Below, in pieces: positions 1 through 9,141 of a DNA stretch of 64,000 nt. The notes below the pieces were generated by a model, which saw nothing but the letters and a program-made list of their open reading frames with translations, did not search any database and was not told the DNA's origin. This stretch comes from Heliocidaris erythrogramma. Taxonomy: Eukaryota > Echinodermata > Echinoidea > Camarodonta > Echinometridae. Position 1 is the first letter of the stretch. The number at the start of each line of letters is the position of its first letter. A program made the translations under genes and the position numbers. The stretch spans positions 29,690,705 to 29,754,704 of the forward strand of contig CM046867.1 of the NCBI GenBank assembly GCA_025617745.1, read 5' to 3'.

Positions 1-384
1 GGGAAGAGGCAGCCGACATGTCTCTATTGAGATGTTCTAAACTGTTATTCCGGAATGTGGAAGTGAATAATAATTCAAGGTGGGGTGCAAATGTGGACTC
101 GACCCCTTCAATGAAAATAGAGCTAAGCACAGCTAGGCCGTGGGCCGAGCGAGAATTCAGGGCTTAATTTTCACTTTTTGGACTGACTTTGTGGTACATA
201 TTTTATGGTAGCCATAAATTAGCGTAAAAATACACAAATCCCAAATCAGCTTGTTCCCGGGTAAAAGGGTTGTCCGTTTTTTGAAAATCTGCAAAAATCG
301 TGGCATAATTATGTCTCTCGGCTCAAAGAAAAAACGAAAGAGGCTGACGTGAATTGACCAATGAGCGATCGAGTATGAGCAAAC
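1..384. other. Left flank, no supported gene
   Basis: No coding region is recognised. One forward frame stays open from about 6 to 170 but shows no family signature. A 17-nt stretch at 134-150 (TAGGCCGTGGGCCGAGC) recurs inverted at 16290-16306. The stretch just before 385 probably holds the 5' UTR or promoter of the broken gene that starts there. Confidence 0.4.
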
Positions 385-710
385 ATGGCGCCGTCCACTT
401 ACTGCGGTGACAGTGATGATCACCAGCAAAAAAGTGCAAAATCTTCGTGTTTTATACACAATGCTAAGTTGTCCGGGAAATCTTCATCTTTTACCAAGCA
501 TAGTTGGTCAACCTTTTTGAAATTCACTTCACAATGGTGGAAATATGATTGCTGGCAAGGTGAAATAGCCCGGGATTTTCTACGAAGTCAAGACATTGCT
601 CTACCGCCGGCGTCGACGCCTGGCTTGGCGAGTACGGATCCGTCCGATCAGCTGGCAGTGGCAGAGCTTCTCGCTGAACTGCCACTCCCACCACAGGCCA
701 TTTATCATCG
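385..710 (+). pseudogene. First exon of a broken uncharacterised invertebrate gene (family 1)
   Basis: The frame opens at an ATG with A at -3 and runs 326 nt to a donor (CATCG|GTGAGA), leaving phase 2. The N-terminal protein has Cys/His residues (CFIHNAKL), then aromatic and basic residues. This resembles the N-terminal part of a multi-copy uncharacterised protein family that I recall from corals and sea urchins; no function is known to me. The next exon (11374-11441) begins with the one nucleotide needed to keep phase. Exon 3 is broken by frameshifts and stops, so the locus is called a pseudogene. The LTR retrotransposon at 986-10763 lies in the intron after this exon. The start codon is plausible but unproven, and an upstream non-coding exon is possible. 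Confidence 0.5.
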
Positions 711-985
711 GTGAGATATGATAAGTTTTAACAGAATTTTTGTATAATTGGGTGCTCTTGCGGAGCGAGAATCGGGTATTATTAGCAGGCCTACGCCTTC
801 TTTGTTTGGTACAGAGAAAAAGGCAAAACAAAAAGTAGCTTCTACCATGTCTACCACTCACCACCTTCACCAGCATGACCAGCATGACAAGTAAAAGATA
901 GGCCTGCAAACAAAAGTTTTTAAAAAAGTAAACGTAAAAGATAAATTCAATAAACAGATAAAATTTGGACTGTCTACGTAAATAC

Positions 986-2610
986 TGTAACGATCCTCGT
1001 AATTACAGACTAAGGTTCTAATTCTTAAAGCCTATTTTTGTAATATATTTGTCTCTTTACGGCTACTGTATTTAACACTTTAACACTTTCACACGATAAA
1101 TTGCTGCTCGTGATCTTTGCTCAAAAATCATCACCAGGTCAGGATGCCGAACAAGGTTCGTAGAATTATTCTCTAATATTGTGTTGAAAGAAGCTGGAAC
1201 TACCAACGACCATTCTCCGTTGCTGTAGGCTTCAGCATAATAATAACAATAATAATAATAACAATGCGAATTCAATTGTTGTTTACAAAACGCTAAATTA
1301 CGCGCAGTATTTCGACGCGAATTTCAGCGCTTTTGGAATGTAAGATCCTTGGTCGCGAATTTCAGGCTTATTAGCATACAGCGCAGCGATCCTTAGATTC
1401 TTGATCTAAGATGTTTTTCTTTCATTCTTTCTAATTTATATAACATAAAAAAGGAATGAATTACTGTTTATGCAATGCAAATTATATATGTCCAATGCAA
1501 CCGATATTCCGTTTGGGTATTTGTAATGAATTGGTTGCACAATAAGCAATTTAATCTCGTGGTTTTATAAATTTGTGTCGTCTCACGGATTCACCGAGCG
1601 AGCATCAAGAGAATGCACACAGATCTTGCGAGGGCGGATTTTTGTGATTGTTTTTGGTTTCAAACACACTAATAAGATTCGGATTGTGAAATGATTTATA
1701 TCACTTCATGCAAAATGTAACACTCCTCCAGATTGGTATAGTCTATTTTTGGATAAGAATTTCGTTTATTGGAAATAAGGAAATTTGTTGGCAATCTAGC
1801 ACAAATTGAAATTGCTTACATTCCGCGCCGATGTGTGTGAGCGCTCTTGGTCGCTTCGCGTCGGCTTTCCCCGACGTCCGCAATATGTTGATAAATAGGT
1901 ATAAAGTTGCGTGTCGAGGGGGGGCTTTGGCAGAGCGACTTGGGGAGTCAGAAGACGTACAGTGGGCTTTGCTGTACTCGCCTAAGACGAAGAGGAATGA
2001 TGTCCAAGGTATGAGATGCTGGATTAACAAAGAAGTAGATGCTGGAAATGAATTGATGCTACCCTGCCTTGGTCTACATTGATTATGAAAGAATAGATGA
2101 TAATTTAAATTTCCAAGTACCCCCCCCCCCCCTTGACACGCAAAATCGTATAGCTAATATGTTAATTGTAATATAAATTAATTTCAGTTATGTCTTTATA
2201 AATTACTGAATTATAATTAATTAGATTAAATATTTAATACCAGTTGTGTCTTATAAATGACTGGAAACATAAGTACTTGACATTGTAACAGTGGCGATAA
2301 TTGATTTGATGTATTTGTAAAATTTATAAATAAACGTTGACCATTTTTCTTTTGTCTGGAAACTTAAATCTGAGTCAATAAACAATTGTGTTCTTATTCC
2401 TGTTTACCTCTACCATATAGTCATATATTTTGATGAAAAGAACCGTTAGATAATTGGCCGCCCTCCCTTTTCGAATATATTTGATTTAATAAACCTTTTG
2501 GACCGCTCGGAAACAAATTAAAGAAAATTAATATAAAATGTCATCTGACCAAGAAATTCAGATTCCAAAGCCCGACGTAGAGGTCGGTGGTGAAGGTGAG
2601 GGCCGCCACA
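986..2610 (+). repeat. 5' LTR (1625 bp)
   Basis: It is nearly identical to 9142-10763. It carries a TATA-like TATAAAG at 1900-1906 and several AATAAA signals between about 2330 and 2490, consistent with promoter and polyadenylation functions. A run of 13 C at 2120-2132 is 10 C in the other LTR. The gag ATG at 2538 lies inside this LTR, 73 nt before its end. A short forward frame at 1831-2082 is kept in both LTRs, but shared ancestry alone explains that. Confidence 0.92.
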
Positions 2611-3968
2611 AAATTGGTGTCAGGAGTGGGATAATAAATATGGCGGAGGTATCAGAATCTATGAAAGAAATAGATGAGCTAAGTTGCTCCTCAGAAGAAA
2701 CAATGTCAAGTACAATAGGCTCACGGAAGAAGAAGAGTAGAACAGAGAAATTACAAACTCGTATATTGAGTCAATTAACAAGCTTAATGGGGCAAATGAT
2801 GAATCTGACCAAGAAGGCAAGACGAAATAGGAAACGGCCAAGCTCAGATTCCACCACAGAGGAAATGTCAGACTCTTCAGATGAGAGTGAAGTGGAATTC
2901 AATTTCAAACCAAATAGAAGACAGGAAATACCACGAGAAGTCCAAAAGAAAGATGTGGAAGGGAAATCTGATGTCGATGAGCATGATGAGAAGGAAAAGA
3001 AGTGGATTCTTAAAGAAGAAACTAACCAGAAGAATGATGGACAATGCCACAACCAAAAGATGAGAATTCTAGGAAATAATTCTCGGCCACTAATCATGCC
3101 AGACAAGTACGATGGAAGTACTGACTGGAAAGACTACGCCTCGCACTTTGAATCTTGTTGTGAAATCAACAACTGGGAAGATGACGAATCTGCTAAATAT
3201 CTCGCCGCAAGCTTGAGAGGCCCAGCCTTGAGGCTACTAGAAGAACAGAGAGGGGCGAAATGGAACTTTGAAGAAATGAACAGAAAATTGGCATTTAGGT
3301 TCTCTTCTGCCAAACAAGCAGAAAGCTATTTGTTAGAACTCAGGAATCGTAAGCGACATCAGGGGGAATCACTTCAAGACCTTGGGCGTCATATTAGAGA
3401 ATTGACATCTAAGGCATATCCAAATTTTCAAAGTGAAGGGATTGATAGATTGGCCAGGATTCATTTTACTGATGCTATTCGTAGTACTGAGATTCGTATG
3501 GGTATATTCCATGCCAAAGCAACAAGTCTAGATGAGATGATTCAAGCGGCAATCACTACTGAGACATTCCTACAGACAGAAACGGAAAGGAACGGCTGGA
3601 AGAAGCCTACTTACAATAGAGGAATTACTTCTGATGTGGATCTAGAGAAGACGATAAGAGATGAAGTTGAGAAAGCTATTGGACTAGCTATGGAAAATCA
3701 ACCTAACAAGAAGAGAAGTCAAAAAGTACCAAACCAATCAGCGCCTGAGAGAAGATATGATGAGAAGACAAATAGATGTTTCTATTGTGATCAACCTGGA
3801 CATTTCGTGAGGGAATGTCGCAAGAAGCAAATAGACTTACGAAGACACAACAATCCAAGAGATGAATCGACGCGGCCAAGACAAACAGGAAGATATGAAC
3901 ATCAATTTCAGTCAAAAGGCCAGTGGTCGCCCCAACGGGTCATGGCGCGGCCAAATTTCCAAAACTAG
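2538..3968 (+). CDS. gag: Gag polyprotein of the LTR retrotransposon
   Basis: This is a 476-residue structural protein that would form the particle and bind the RNA. It starts at an ATG within the 5' LTR and reads through the LTR end and the primer-binding site. Residues 1-175 are charged and low-complexity, rich in Lys/Glu and Ser. Residues about 185-350 resemble a retrotransposon Gag (capsid-like) domain. A CCHC zinc knuckle, CFYCDQPGHFVREC, sits near residue 413, followed by a basic tail. The last 46 nt overlap pol in the -1 frame, and a candidate slippery heptamer (AAATTTC, 3953-3959) lies just before the stop. A later ATG (2640 is the next in frame) is possible as the start, but the frame is open from 2538. 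Confidence 0.88.
   Translation: MSSDQEIQIPKPDVEVGGEGEGRHKIGVRSGIINMAEVSESMKEIDELSCSSEETMSSTIGSRKKKSRTEKLQTRILSQLTSLMGQMMNLTKKARRNRKRPSSDSTTEEMSDSSDESEVEFNFKPNRRQEIPREVQKKDVEGKSDVDEHDEKEKKWILKEETNQKNDGQCHNQKMRILGNNSRPLIMPDKYDGSTDWKDYASHFESCCEINNWEDDESAKYLAASLRGPALRLLEEQRGAKWNFEEMNRKLAFRFSSAKQAESYLLELRNRKRHQGESLQDLGRHIRELTSKAYPNFQSEGIDRLARIHFTDAIRSTEIRMGIFHAKATSLDEMIQAAITTETFLQTETERNGWKKPTYNRGITSDVDLEKTIRDEVEKAIGLAMENQPNKKRSQKVPNQSAPERRYDEKTNRCFYCDQPGHFVRECRKKQIDLRRHNNPRDESTRPRQTGRYEHQFQSKGQWSPQRVMARPNFQN
2615..2632 (+). promoter_or_regulatory. Primer-binding site, tRNA-Leu type
   Basis: TGGTGTCAGGAGTGGGAT begins 4 nt after the LTR end. It begins TGG, as expected for pairing with a tRNA CCA 3' end, and the following bases match the 3' end of a metazoan tRNA-Leu. 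Unusually, the gag frame reads straight through it. Checking it against the host tRNA set would confirm the primer. Confidence 0.75.
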
Positions 3969-6900
3969 TTAAGACCCAATCAGCAATGAACTTTGTCCAA
4001 GATGGAAGGAAGACAAGTTTCATACCCAGTATTCACAATATCGATGGTCTCTATGTGCCAGTACACATTCAGGAAAAAGAATACAAGTTCCTAGTTGATA
4101 CTGGTGCTTCTGATTCTTATATTGCAAGACGAGTGTATGAACAATTAGATGAAAAAGAGAGACCCCCATTGCAACACCGTGATATAAGTGCACACTTAGC
4201 TGATGGTTCACCATTAGCCATACATGGAGCAATAACTCAAGAAATGACGATTGGCCCAAACAAAGGACTAATAACAGTATTAGTCGCAGATGTTAGTAAT
4301 GATGGAATTCTTGGTTTGGATAATCTAACTAAGATGGGAGCCAGCATTGATCTTACGAATTTCCAACTCACTACAAGATGGGGAAAAGTAGAGTGCAAGA
4401 ATGAAAGTGGAGAGAAGTTATTCTGTCGTATAATCGCATCAGAAACTACAACTATTCCAGCAGGCCTTGAAGCTGTTATACTTGGATCGACAAAGGAAGG
4501 AATAAAACCAAACACCTTGGGCTTAATAGAGGCTGGAAATGCCCAACAACAATTAGTGAAGAGAGGTCTCATTACAGCTAGAAGTCTAATCAAGACAGGT
4601 GAAGAATTAGTACCTGTTAGAGTATTCAACCCATCTAGTTCCAACAAAGTCATACAGAAGAACACACCAATCGCTATGGTGACGGTAATAGATTCGAGTG
4701 AAGTCCAAGAGATCCCCAAGTACACAACTGTTAATGATGGAAGAGTACCAGAACACTTGAAGGAATTACTAAGAAGAAGTACAGAGGAAATACCAACTGA
4801 GTATCACCAAGATGTAGCGGAGTTGTTGACAGAATTTCAAGATGTATTCTCAAGAGGAGATGATGATATTGGAAGAACTAATCTTGTACAACACAGGATT
4901 GATACTGGAACTCAGCGACCAATCAGACAACGCCCACGCAAACACCCCTTTGGTCAAAAAGACGAAATAAAGAAGCAAGTAGAAGAGCTGCTTCAAAAAG
5001 AGCTAATCGAACCGACTGATAGTCCCTGGGCTGCAAACGTTGTGCTCGTGAAGAAGAAAGATGGAACTCAGAGATTTTGCGTGGATTATCGACAATTGAA
5101 TGTTGCGACAATCAAAGATGCCTACCCTTTACCCAGGATAGATGAAACTCTAGACGCACTGTCAGGGGCGCAGTGGTTCTCAACCCTGGACTTGGCAAGT
5201 GGATATTGGCAAGTAGGCCTGGACAAAGAGGCTAAGGCAAAGTCAGCTTTCTTAGCTGACGGTGGACTCTATTCATGGAATGTAATGCCATTCGGGCTGT
5301 GTAATGCCCCAGCTACATTTGAGAGATTGATGGATAAGGTACTAGCCGGATTACATTGGGAGACATTACTTGTCTACTTAGATGACTTGATTATCTTTGG
5401 TAAATCGATACCAGAGGAACTCTTCCGATTACGCCAAGTACTTCACCGACTACGACAAGCCAACCTGAAGTTAAAGCCGAAGAAATGCTTTCTCTTCAAG
5501 ACAAAGGTGTCCTATCTCGGACACGAGGTATCAAGCAAAGGAGTTTCAACTCAACAAGAAAAGATCGAATCTGTAAAGACGTGGCCGACGCCAACGGATG
5601 TGACAGAAGTTAGAAGTTTTCTTGGTCTTGCATCATACTACAGACGCTTCGTTGAAGGTTTTGCTAGCATAGCCAAACCTCTTCATCAACTTACGGAAAA
5701 GGGCCGTGCCGGACAGTTCGGATGGAGTTCTGTCTGCCAGGCTGCGTTTGATGAGCTGAAACGAAGACTAATCACTGCACCCATTCTGGCATATCCAAAC
5801 ACTGAAGGGGAATTCATTCTGGATACAGATGCCAGTAAAGATGGGATAGGTGGAGTATTATCCCAAGTCCAAGATGGAAAGGAAAGAGTAATTGCTTATG
5901 GAAGCAAAGTTCTGAGTAAGGCAGAAAGAAACTACTGCGTGACAAGACGAGAACTTCTAGCTGTTGTTGTCTACTTGAAGCACTACAAGCAATACCTATA
6001 TGGAAGACACATAAGAGTTCGAACGGACCATGGAGCCTTGAGGTGGCTAACAAATTTCAAACTTCCCGAAGGTCAGCTCGCACGATGGCTGGAAGTCATC
6101 GCAGCTTACGACATAGAAATAATTCACAGAGCTGGTAGAAGTCATGGAAATGCTGATGCTCTATCGAGAAGACCATGCCGCCAGTGTGGAAGGGGAGTGG
6201 ATTGCAACTCCAATGAAGAAGAGAGGGGTCAAGCCCGTGCAATTCTGATGACAAATAACAGGAAAGTGCCTGAGATGAGGAAAGCTCAACTTGACGATCC
6301 AACTATCAAGCCCGTGCTAGAGGCTATGGAAGAAAATGCCAAACCGACCAAAGAAGAAATGTCCGCCATGTCTAAGAAAGTCAAAGTCTTATTAGAACAT
6401 TGGGAACAACTTCAAATCAGAGATGGAATGCTCTATCGAAGATGGGAATCGACAGACGGCAAAGAAGTAAAGTGGCGACTCGTGCTACCAAGAGGAAAAA
6501 TTCAAGAAGTTATGGAAGAACTTCACGGAGGTTCCCTGGCAGGTCACTTAGGAGTGACGAAAACACTTAAGAGTGTTCAGACGAGATACTACTGGGTAGG
6601 AATGAAGGCGGATGTTAGGTCCTTCATGCGTAAATGTGAAGCATGTTCTCGGCGGAAATCGAGTGGAAAGAAGCGACGAGCGCCTCTACAGCAGAGAAGA
6701 AGTGGAAGTCCGATGGAACGGATTGCACTTGATATTTTAGGACCTTTGCCTGAGACGAATGATGGGAATAAGTACATAATGGTAGTAGGCGATTATTACA
6801 CGAGATTTGTTGAAGCCTATCCAATCCCTGATGAGAAAGCCAAAACCGTGGCACCGAAACTGGTAGAAGAGTTTATATGTAGGTACGGAGTACCAAAGGA

Positions 6901-7729
6901 GATTCACACGGACCAAGGAAGAAACTTCGAGTCGCAACTATTCAGAGAAGTTTGCCAACTCTTAGGAATTAAGAAGACGAGGACGACGCCGTATAATCCA
7001 AAGTCGGACGGAATGATTGAACGCTTCAACAGGACATTACTTGATATGCTAGTCACATTGATAGATCCTGGAAAGAACCAGCAAGATTGGGACAAACATG
7101 TGCCATTGGCCACAGCGGCACATAGAAGTACAGTTCACGAGACAACACAAGAGACGCCAAACATGGTGATGTTTGGAAGGGAACTAGGCCTACCTTCAGA
7201 CCATTATGTGGTCCACCAAGAAGTAGAAGTTGGAACGGACTATGTAGAAGAACTGCGGAACAGAATGGATGATATCCATACTAGGATAACTGACCACAGT
7301 ACGAAGAATCTGAGACGGCAGAAACGGAACTACGACAAGAAGATTGTTGGAAACTTGTATGAGGAAGGAAACTACGTCTGGTTACGGAACAATACGAGAC
7401 ACAAAGGTGTGAGCCCGAAGCTAAGTTATAGATGGGATGGCCCATACAAGATCAAGAGCAAGTTATCTGATGTCACCTACAGGATTCAGAGAAATCCTCG
7501 AGCCAAGATGAGGATTGTCCATTTTGACAGACTGAAACCATTTGAAGGAGACGAACCGGATGAATGGAAGCCAGCTCGGAAACCAAAAGATGACGACAGC
7601 GATGCACAAGATGAGAGAAAGCATTATCTACAAGAGGAAGCTAACTCGGACGTGACTGAAGAAGGGAGCCAAGATGATGCTCGCCGGTACCCAGTACGAA
7701 GAAGAAAACCTCCTAGTTTCTTTTTCTGA
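3923..7729 (+). CDS. pol: Pol polyprotein: protease, reverse transcriptase, RNase H, integrase
   Basis: The -1 frame relative to gag is open to TGA at 7727-7729, giving up to 1268 residues from ATG 3923. It is more likely entered by frameshifting at 3953-3959, so the first residues may not be translated. Visible in order: aspartic protease with DTGASDSYI near residue 59; reverse transcriptase with YLDDLIIF near residue 484; RNase H with LDTDASKDGIGG near residue 634; integrase with an HHCC zinc module near 866-905 (C-x2-C is CEAC); catalytic Asp in LDILGPL near 937 and in HTDQGRNF near 995; Glu in GMIERFN near 1031; then a GPY/F-like segment (WDGPYKIKSKL) near 1172. This is the full Ty3/gypsy order, and all key catalytic residues I looked for are present. 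Confidence 0.93.
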   Translation: MVAPTGHGAAKFPKLVKTQSAMNFVQDGRKTSFIPSIHNIDGLYVPVHIQEKEYKFLVDTGASDSYIARRVYEQLDEKERPPLQHRDISAHLADGSPLAIHGAITQEMTIGPNKGLITVLVADVSNDGILGLDNLTKMGASIDLTNFQLTTRWGKVECKNESGEKLFCRIIASETTTIPAGLEAVILGSTKEGIKPNTLGLIEAGNAQQQLVKRGLITARSLIKTGEELVPVRVFNPSSSNKVIQKNTPIAMVTVIDSSEVQEIPKYTTVNDGRVPEHLKELLRRSTEEIPTEYHQDVAELLTEFQDVFSRGDDDIGRTNLVQHRIDTGTQRPIRQRPRKHPFGQKDEIKKQVEELLQKELIEPTDSPWAANVVLVKKKDGTQRFCVDYRQLNVATIKDAYPLPRIDETLDALSGAQWFSTLDLASGYWQVGLDKEAKAKSAFLADGGLYSWNVMPFGLCNAPATFERLMDKVLAGLHWETLLVYLDDLIIFGKSIPEELFRLRQVLHRLRQANLKLKPKKCFLFKTKVSYLGHEVSSKGVSTQQEKIESVKTWPTPTDVTEVRSFLGLASYYRRFVEGFASIAKPLHQLTEKGRAGQFGWSSVCQAAFDELKRRLITAPILAYPNTEGEFILDTDASKDGIGGVLSQVQDGKERVIAYGSKVLSKAERNYCVTRRELLAVVVYLKHYKQYLYGRHIRVRTDHGALRWLTNFKLPEGQLARWLEVIAAYDIEIIHRAGRSHGNADALSRRPCRQCGRGVDCNSNEEERGQARAILMTNNRKVPEMRKAQLDDPTIKPVLEAMEENAKPTKEEMSAMSKKVKVLLEHWEQLQIRDGMLYRRWESTDGKEVKWRLVLPRGKIQEVMEELHGGSLAGHLGVTKTLKSVQTRYYWVGMKADVRSFMRKCEACSRRKSSGKKRRAPLQQRRSGSPMERIALDILGPLPETNDGNKYIMVVGDYYTRFVEAYPIPDEKAKTVAPKLVEEFICRYGVPKEIHTDQGRNFESQLFREVCQLLGIKKTRTTPYNPKSDGMIERFNRTLLDMLVTLIDPGKNQQDWDKHVPLATAAHRSTVHETTQETPNMVMFGRELGLPSDHYVVHQEVEVGTDYVEELRNRMDDIHTRITDHSTKNLRRQKRNYDKKIVGNLYEEGNYVWLRNNTRHKGVSPKLSYRWDGPYKIKSKLSDVTYRIQRNPRAKMRIVHFDRLKPFEGDEPDEWKPARKPKDDDSDAQDERKHYLQEEANSDVTEEGSQDDARRYPVRRRKPPSFFF
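3953..3959 (+). promoter_or_regulatory. Candidate -1 ribosomal frameshift site
   Basis: AAATTTC fits X XXY YYZ in the gag frame (A AAT TTC), 6 nt before the gag TAG at 3966-3968. Slipping back one base enters the open pol frame. The canonical relative is AAAUUUU-type; AAAUUUC is a close variant. I did not fold the downstream RNA. Confidence 0.6.
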
Positions 7730-7793
7730 TAACAAAGAACGGATGATATTAAATATATTTATCACAAAAATCTTCCTAATCTCATTTGTACAG

Positions 7794-8512
7794 ATGCAAA
7801 GAACATTGAAGAGGCTCGTGCACTTGCAACGCAGACCCGCAGGGTATAGATGCCGATACTGTAGATTCACCTGTACGATACAAGAGCTAGTGGTAGCTCA
7901 TGAGAGGCGGGAACATCATCAGGCGCGGGCGCCAACGACCCAACCAATCCCGCCTAGATGCCGACAAGATAGAACGGCTTTTGTAAGACGACAACCACCA
8001 CCATCACCACCACCGCCACCAACAACCGCTACTACCAGACCTATCACACCACCACCATCACCACCACCACCACCACCAACCACAACAGATTTTGAAACAC
8101 CGGCCATCATTTCGCCGCTGGCATCCCCCATCATGATGGAAGATGAAGAAGTTGAGAAGGAAGGATAGAAGAGGAGGAAGAAGTTGAAGATGAGGAGGAT
8201 GAAGAGGAGGAAAAGGTAGAAGGGGATGAAGAAGTTGAAGAGGAGGAAGAGGTAGACGAGCTGGAAGAAGGAGAAGAGGTTCTAGAAGCGGATGAGGATG
8301 AAGGACGGTGGACCGAAGTAATTTTTGAGGATATAGGTACCCAAACCGAACAAGACTCTTTCTTTGTCGAAGCACGATCGAGGAGGGGTGAGGGCAACCT
8401 CACGCAGACCGTAGATATCATCAATGGGAGAAGAATCACGCACCAAGTAGAGACCCTCACTCTCCTCGACGGCACTCGTTATACGCGTGTTTCATATGAA
8501 ATGTCGGAATGA
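7794..8512 (+). pseudogene. Third ORF of the LTR element: C2H2 zinc finger plus acidic protein, one frameshift
   Basis: An ATG at 7794 directly follows a good 3' splice site (TCATTTGTACAG), so a spliced subgenomic message is plausible. The frame can also be read back to 7674, inside pol. The N-terminal part is basic and contains one C2H2 finger: CRYC, 12 residues, H, 4 residues, H. A Pro/Thr-rich stretch follows. The frame ends at TAG 8166-8168, but another frame opening at about 8165 continues through a Glu/Asp-rich tract to a structured-looking tail, ending at TGA 8510-8512. One indel in the GAA-rich tract near 8150-8168 would explain the break. There is no signal peptide or membrane segment, so it is not envelope-like. 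Function is unknown; nucleic-acid binding is inferred. Confidence 0.6.
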
Positions 8513-9141
8513 AATTTATACATGTATGTTCTTCTTTCTCTCTCTCTCTCTCTCTCTCTTTTCTCCTTTCTCTTACCTTCTCTATACTATTTTTTTTTTT
8601 TTCTCTTTATCTCTATTCTACCATTCCATCCTTGTAAATATATATTCAAATGCACACTTTTTGTAACGCCACTGGTAGTTTTTAAGAATTAATTATAAAA
8701 ATGTTTTGCATATAAGCGGAGTGATGCAAAAGTTAATGAATATTTTTCTGATGTTCCTCGATGAAGGAACAGCGAATTGACAAGTAATTTGGACGGAAGC
8801 AGTTGTCTTATGTTGTATATAATGATTGATTGATTGATGTGATGTTGTAAAATAGTGGTAAAGGAGATTTGATTGATTGATTGATCTAAGGTTTTGATTG
8901 AGGAGGATGTTTGAATTACAAGAGTGGTTGAAGAGACACTTTGGAATGATGGAGAGAATAAGCGGGCAAAATAAGACAAGTGCATATCGTCCAAACGTCA
9001 CTTACAATTCTATTCTTATATGTTTTTCTGTATTATAATGATAATTTCTTGCGAATGAGAGCAAGACTTTTAAACATAAATATCACTCGTTTGTATATTA
9101 TAACTGAAATGCGAGGACGCATTTTGTAGGGAGGAAGGCTG
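8513..9141 (+). other. Non-coding 3' part of the LTR element with polypurine tract
   Basis: It contains a (TC)n microsatellite (about 8533-8561) and GATTGATT repeats (about 8822-8893), with no coding region. The purine-rich GTAGGGAGGAAGGCTG, ending at 9141 against the 3' LTR, is the probable plus-strand priming tract. Confidence 0.7.

Noticed and set aside
1831..2082. 83-codon frame present in both LTRs (also 9987-10238)
   Set aside because: Conservation between LTRs reflects shared origin only. No domain, and it lies in the expected promoter region.
8058..8475. Leu/Pro- and Ser-rich minus-strand frames across the third LTR-element ORF
   Set aside because: They are antisense readings of CCA/GAA-rich repeats.
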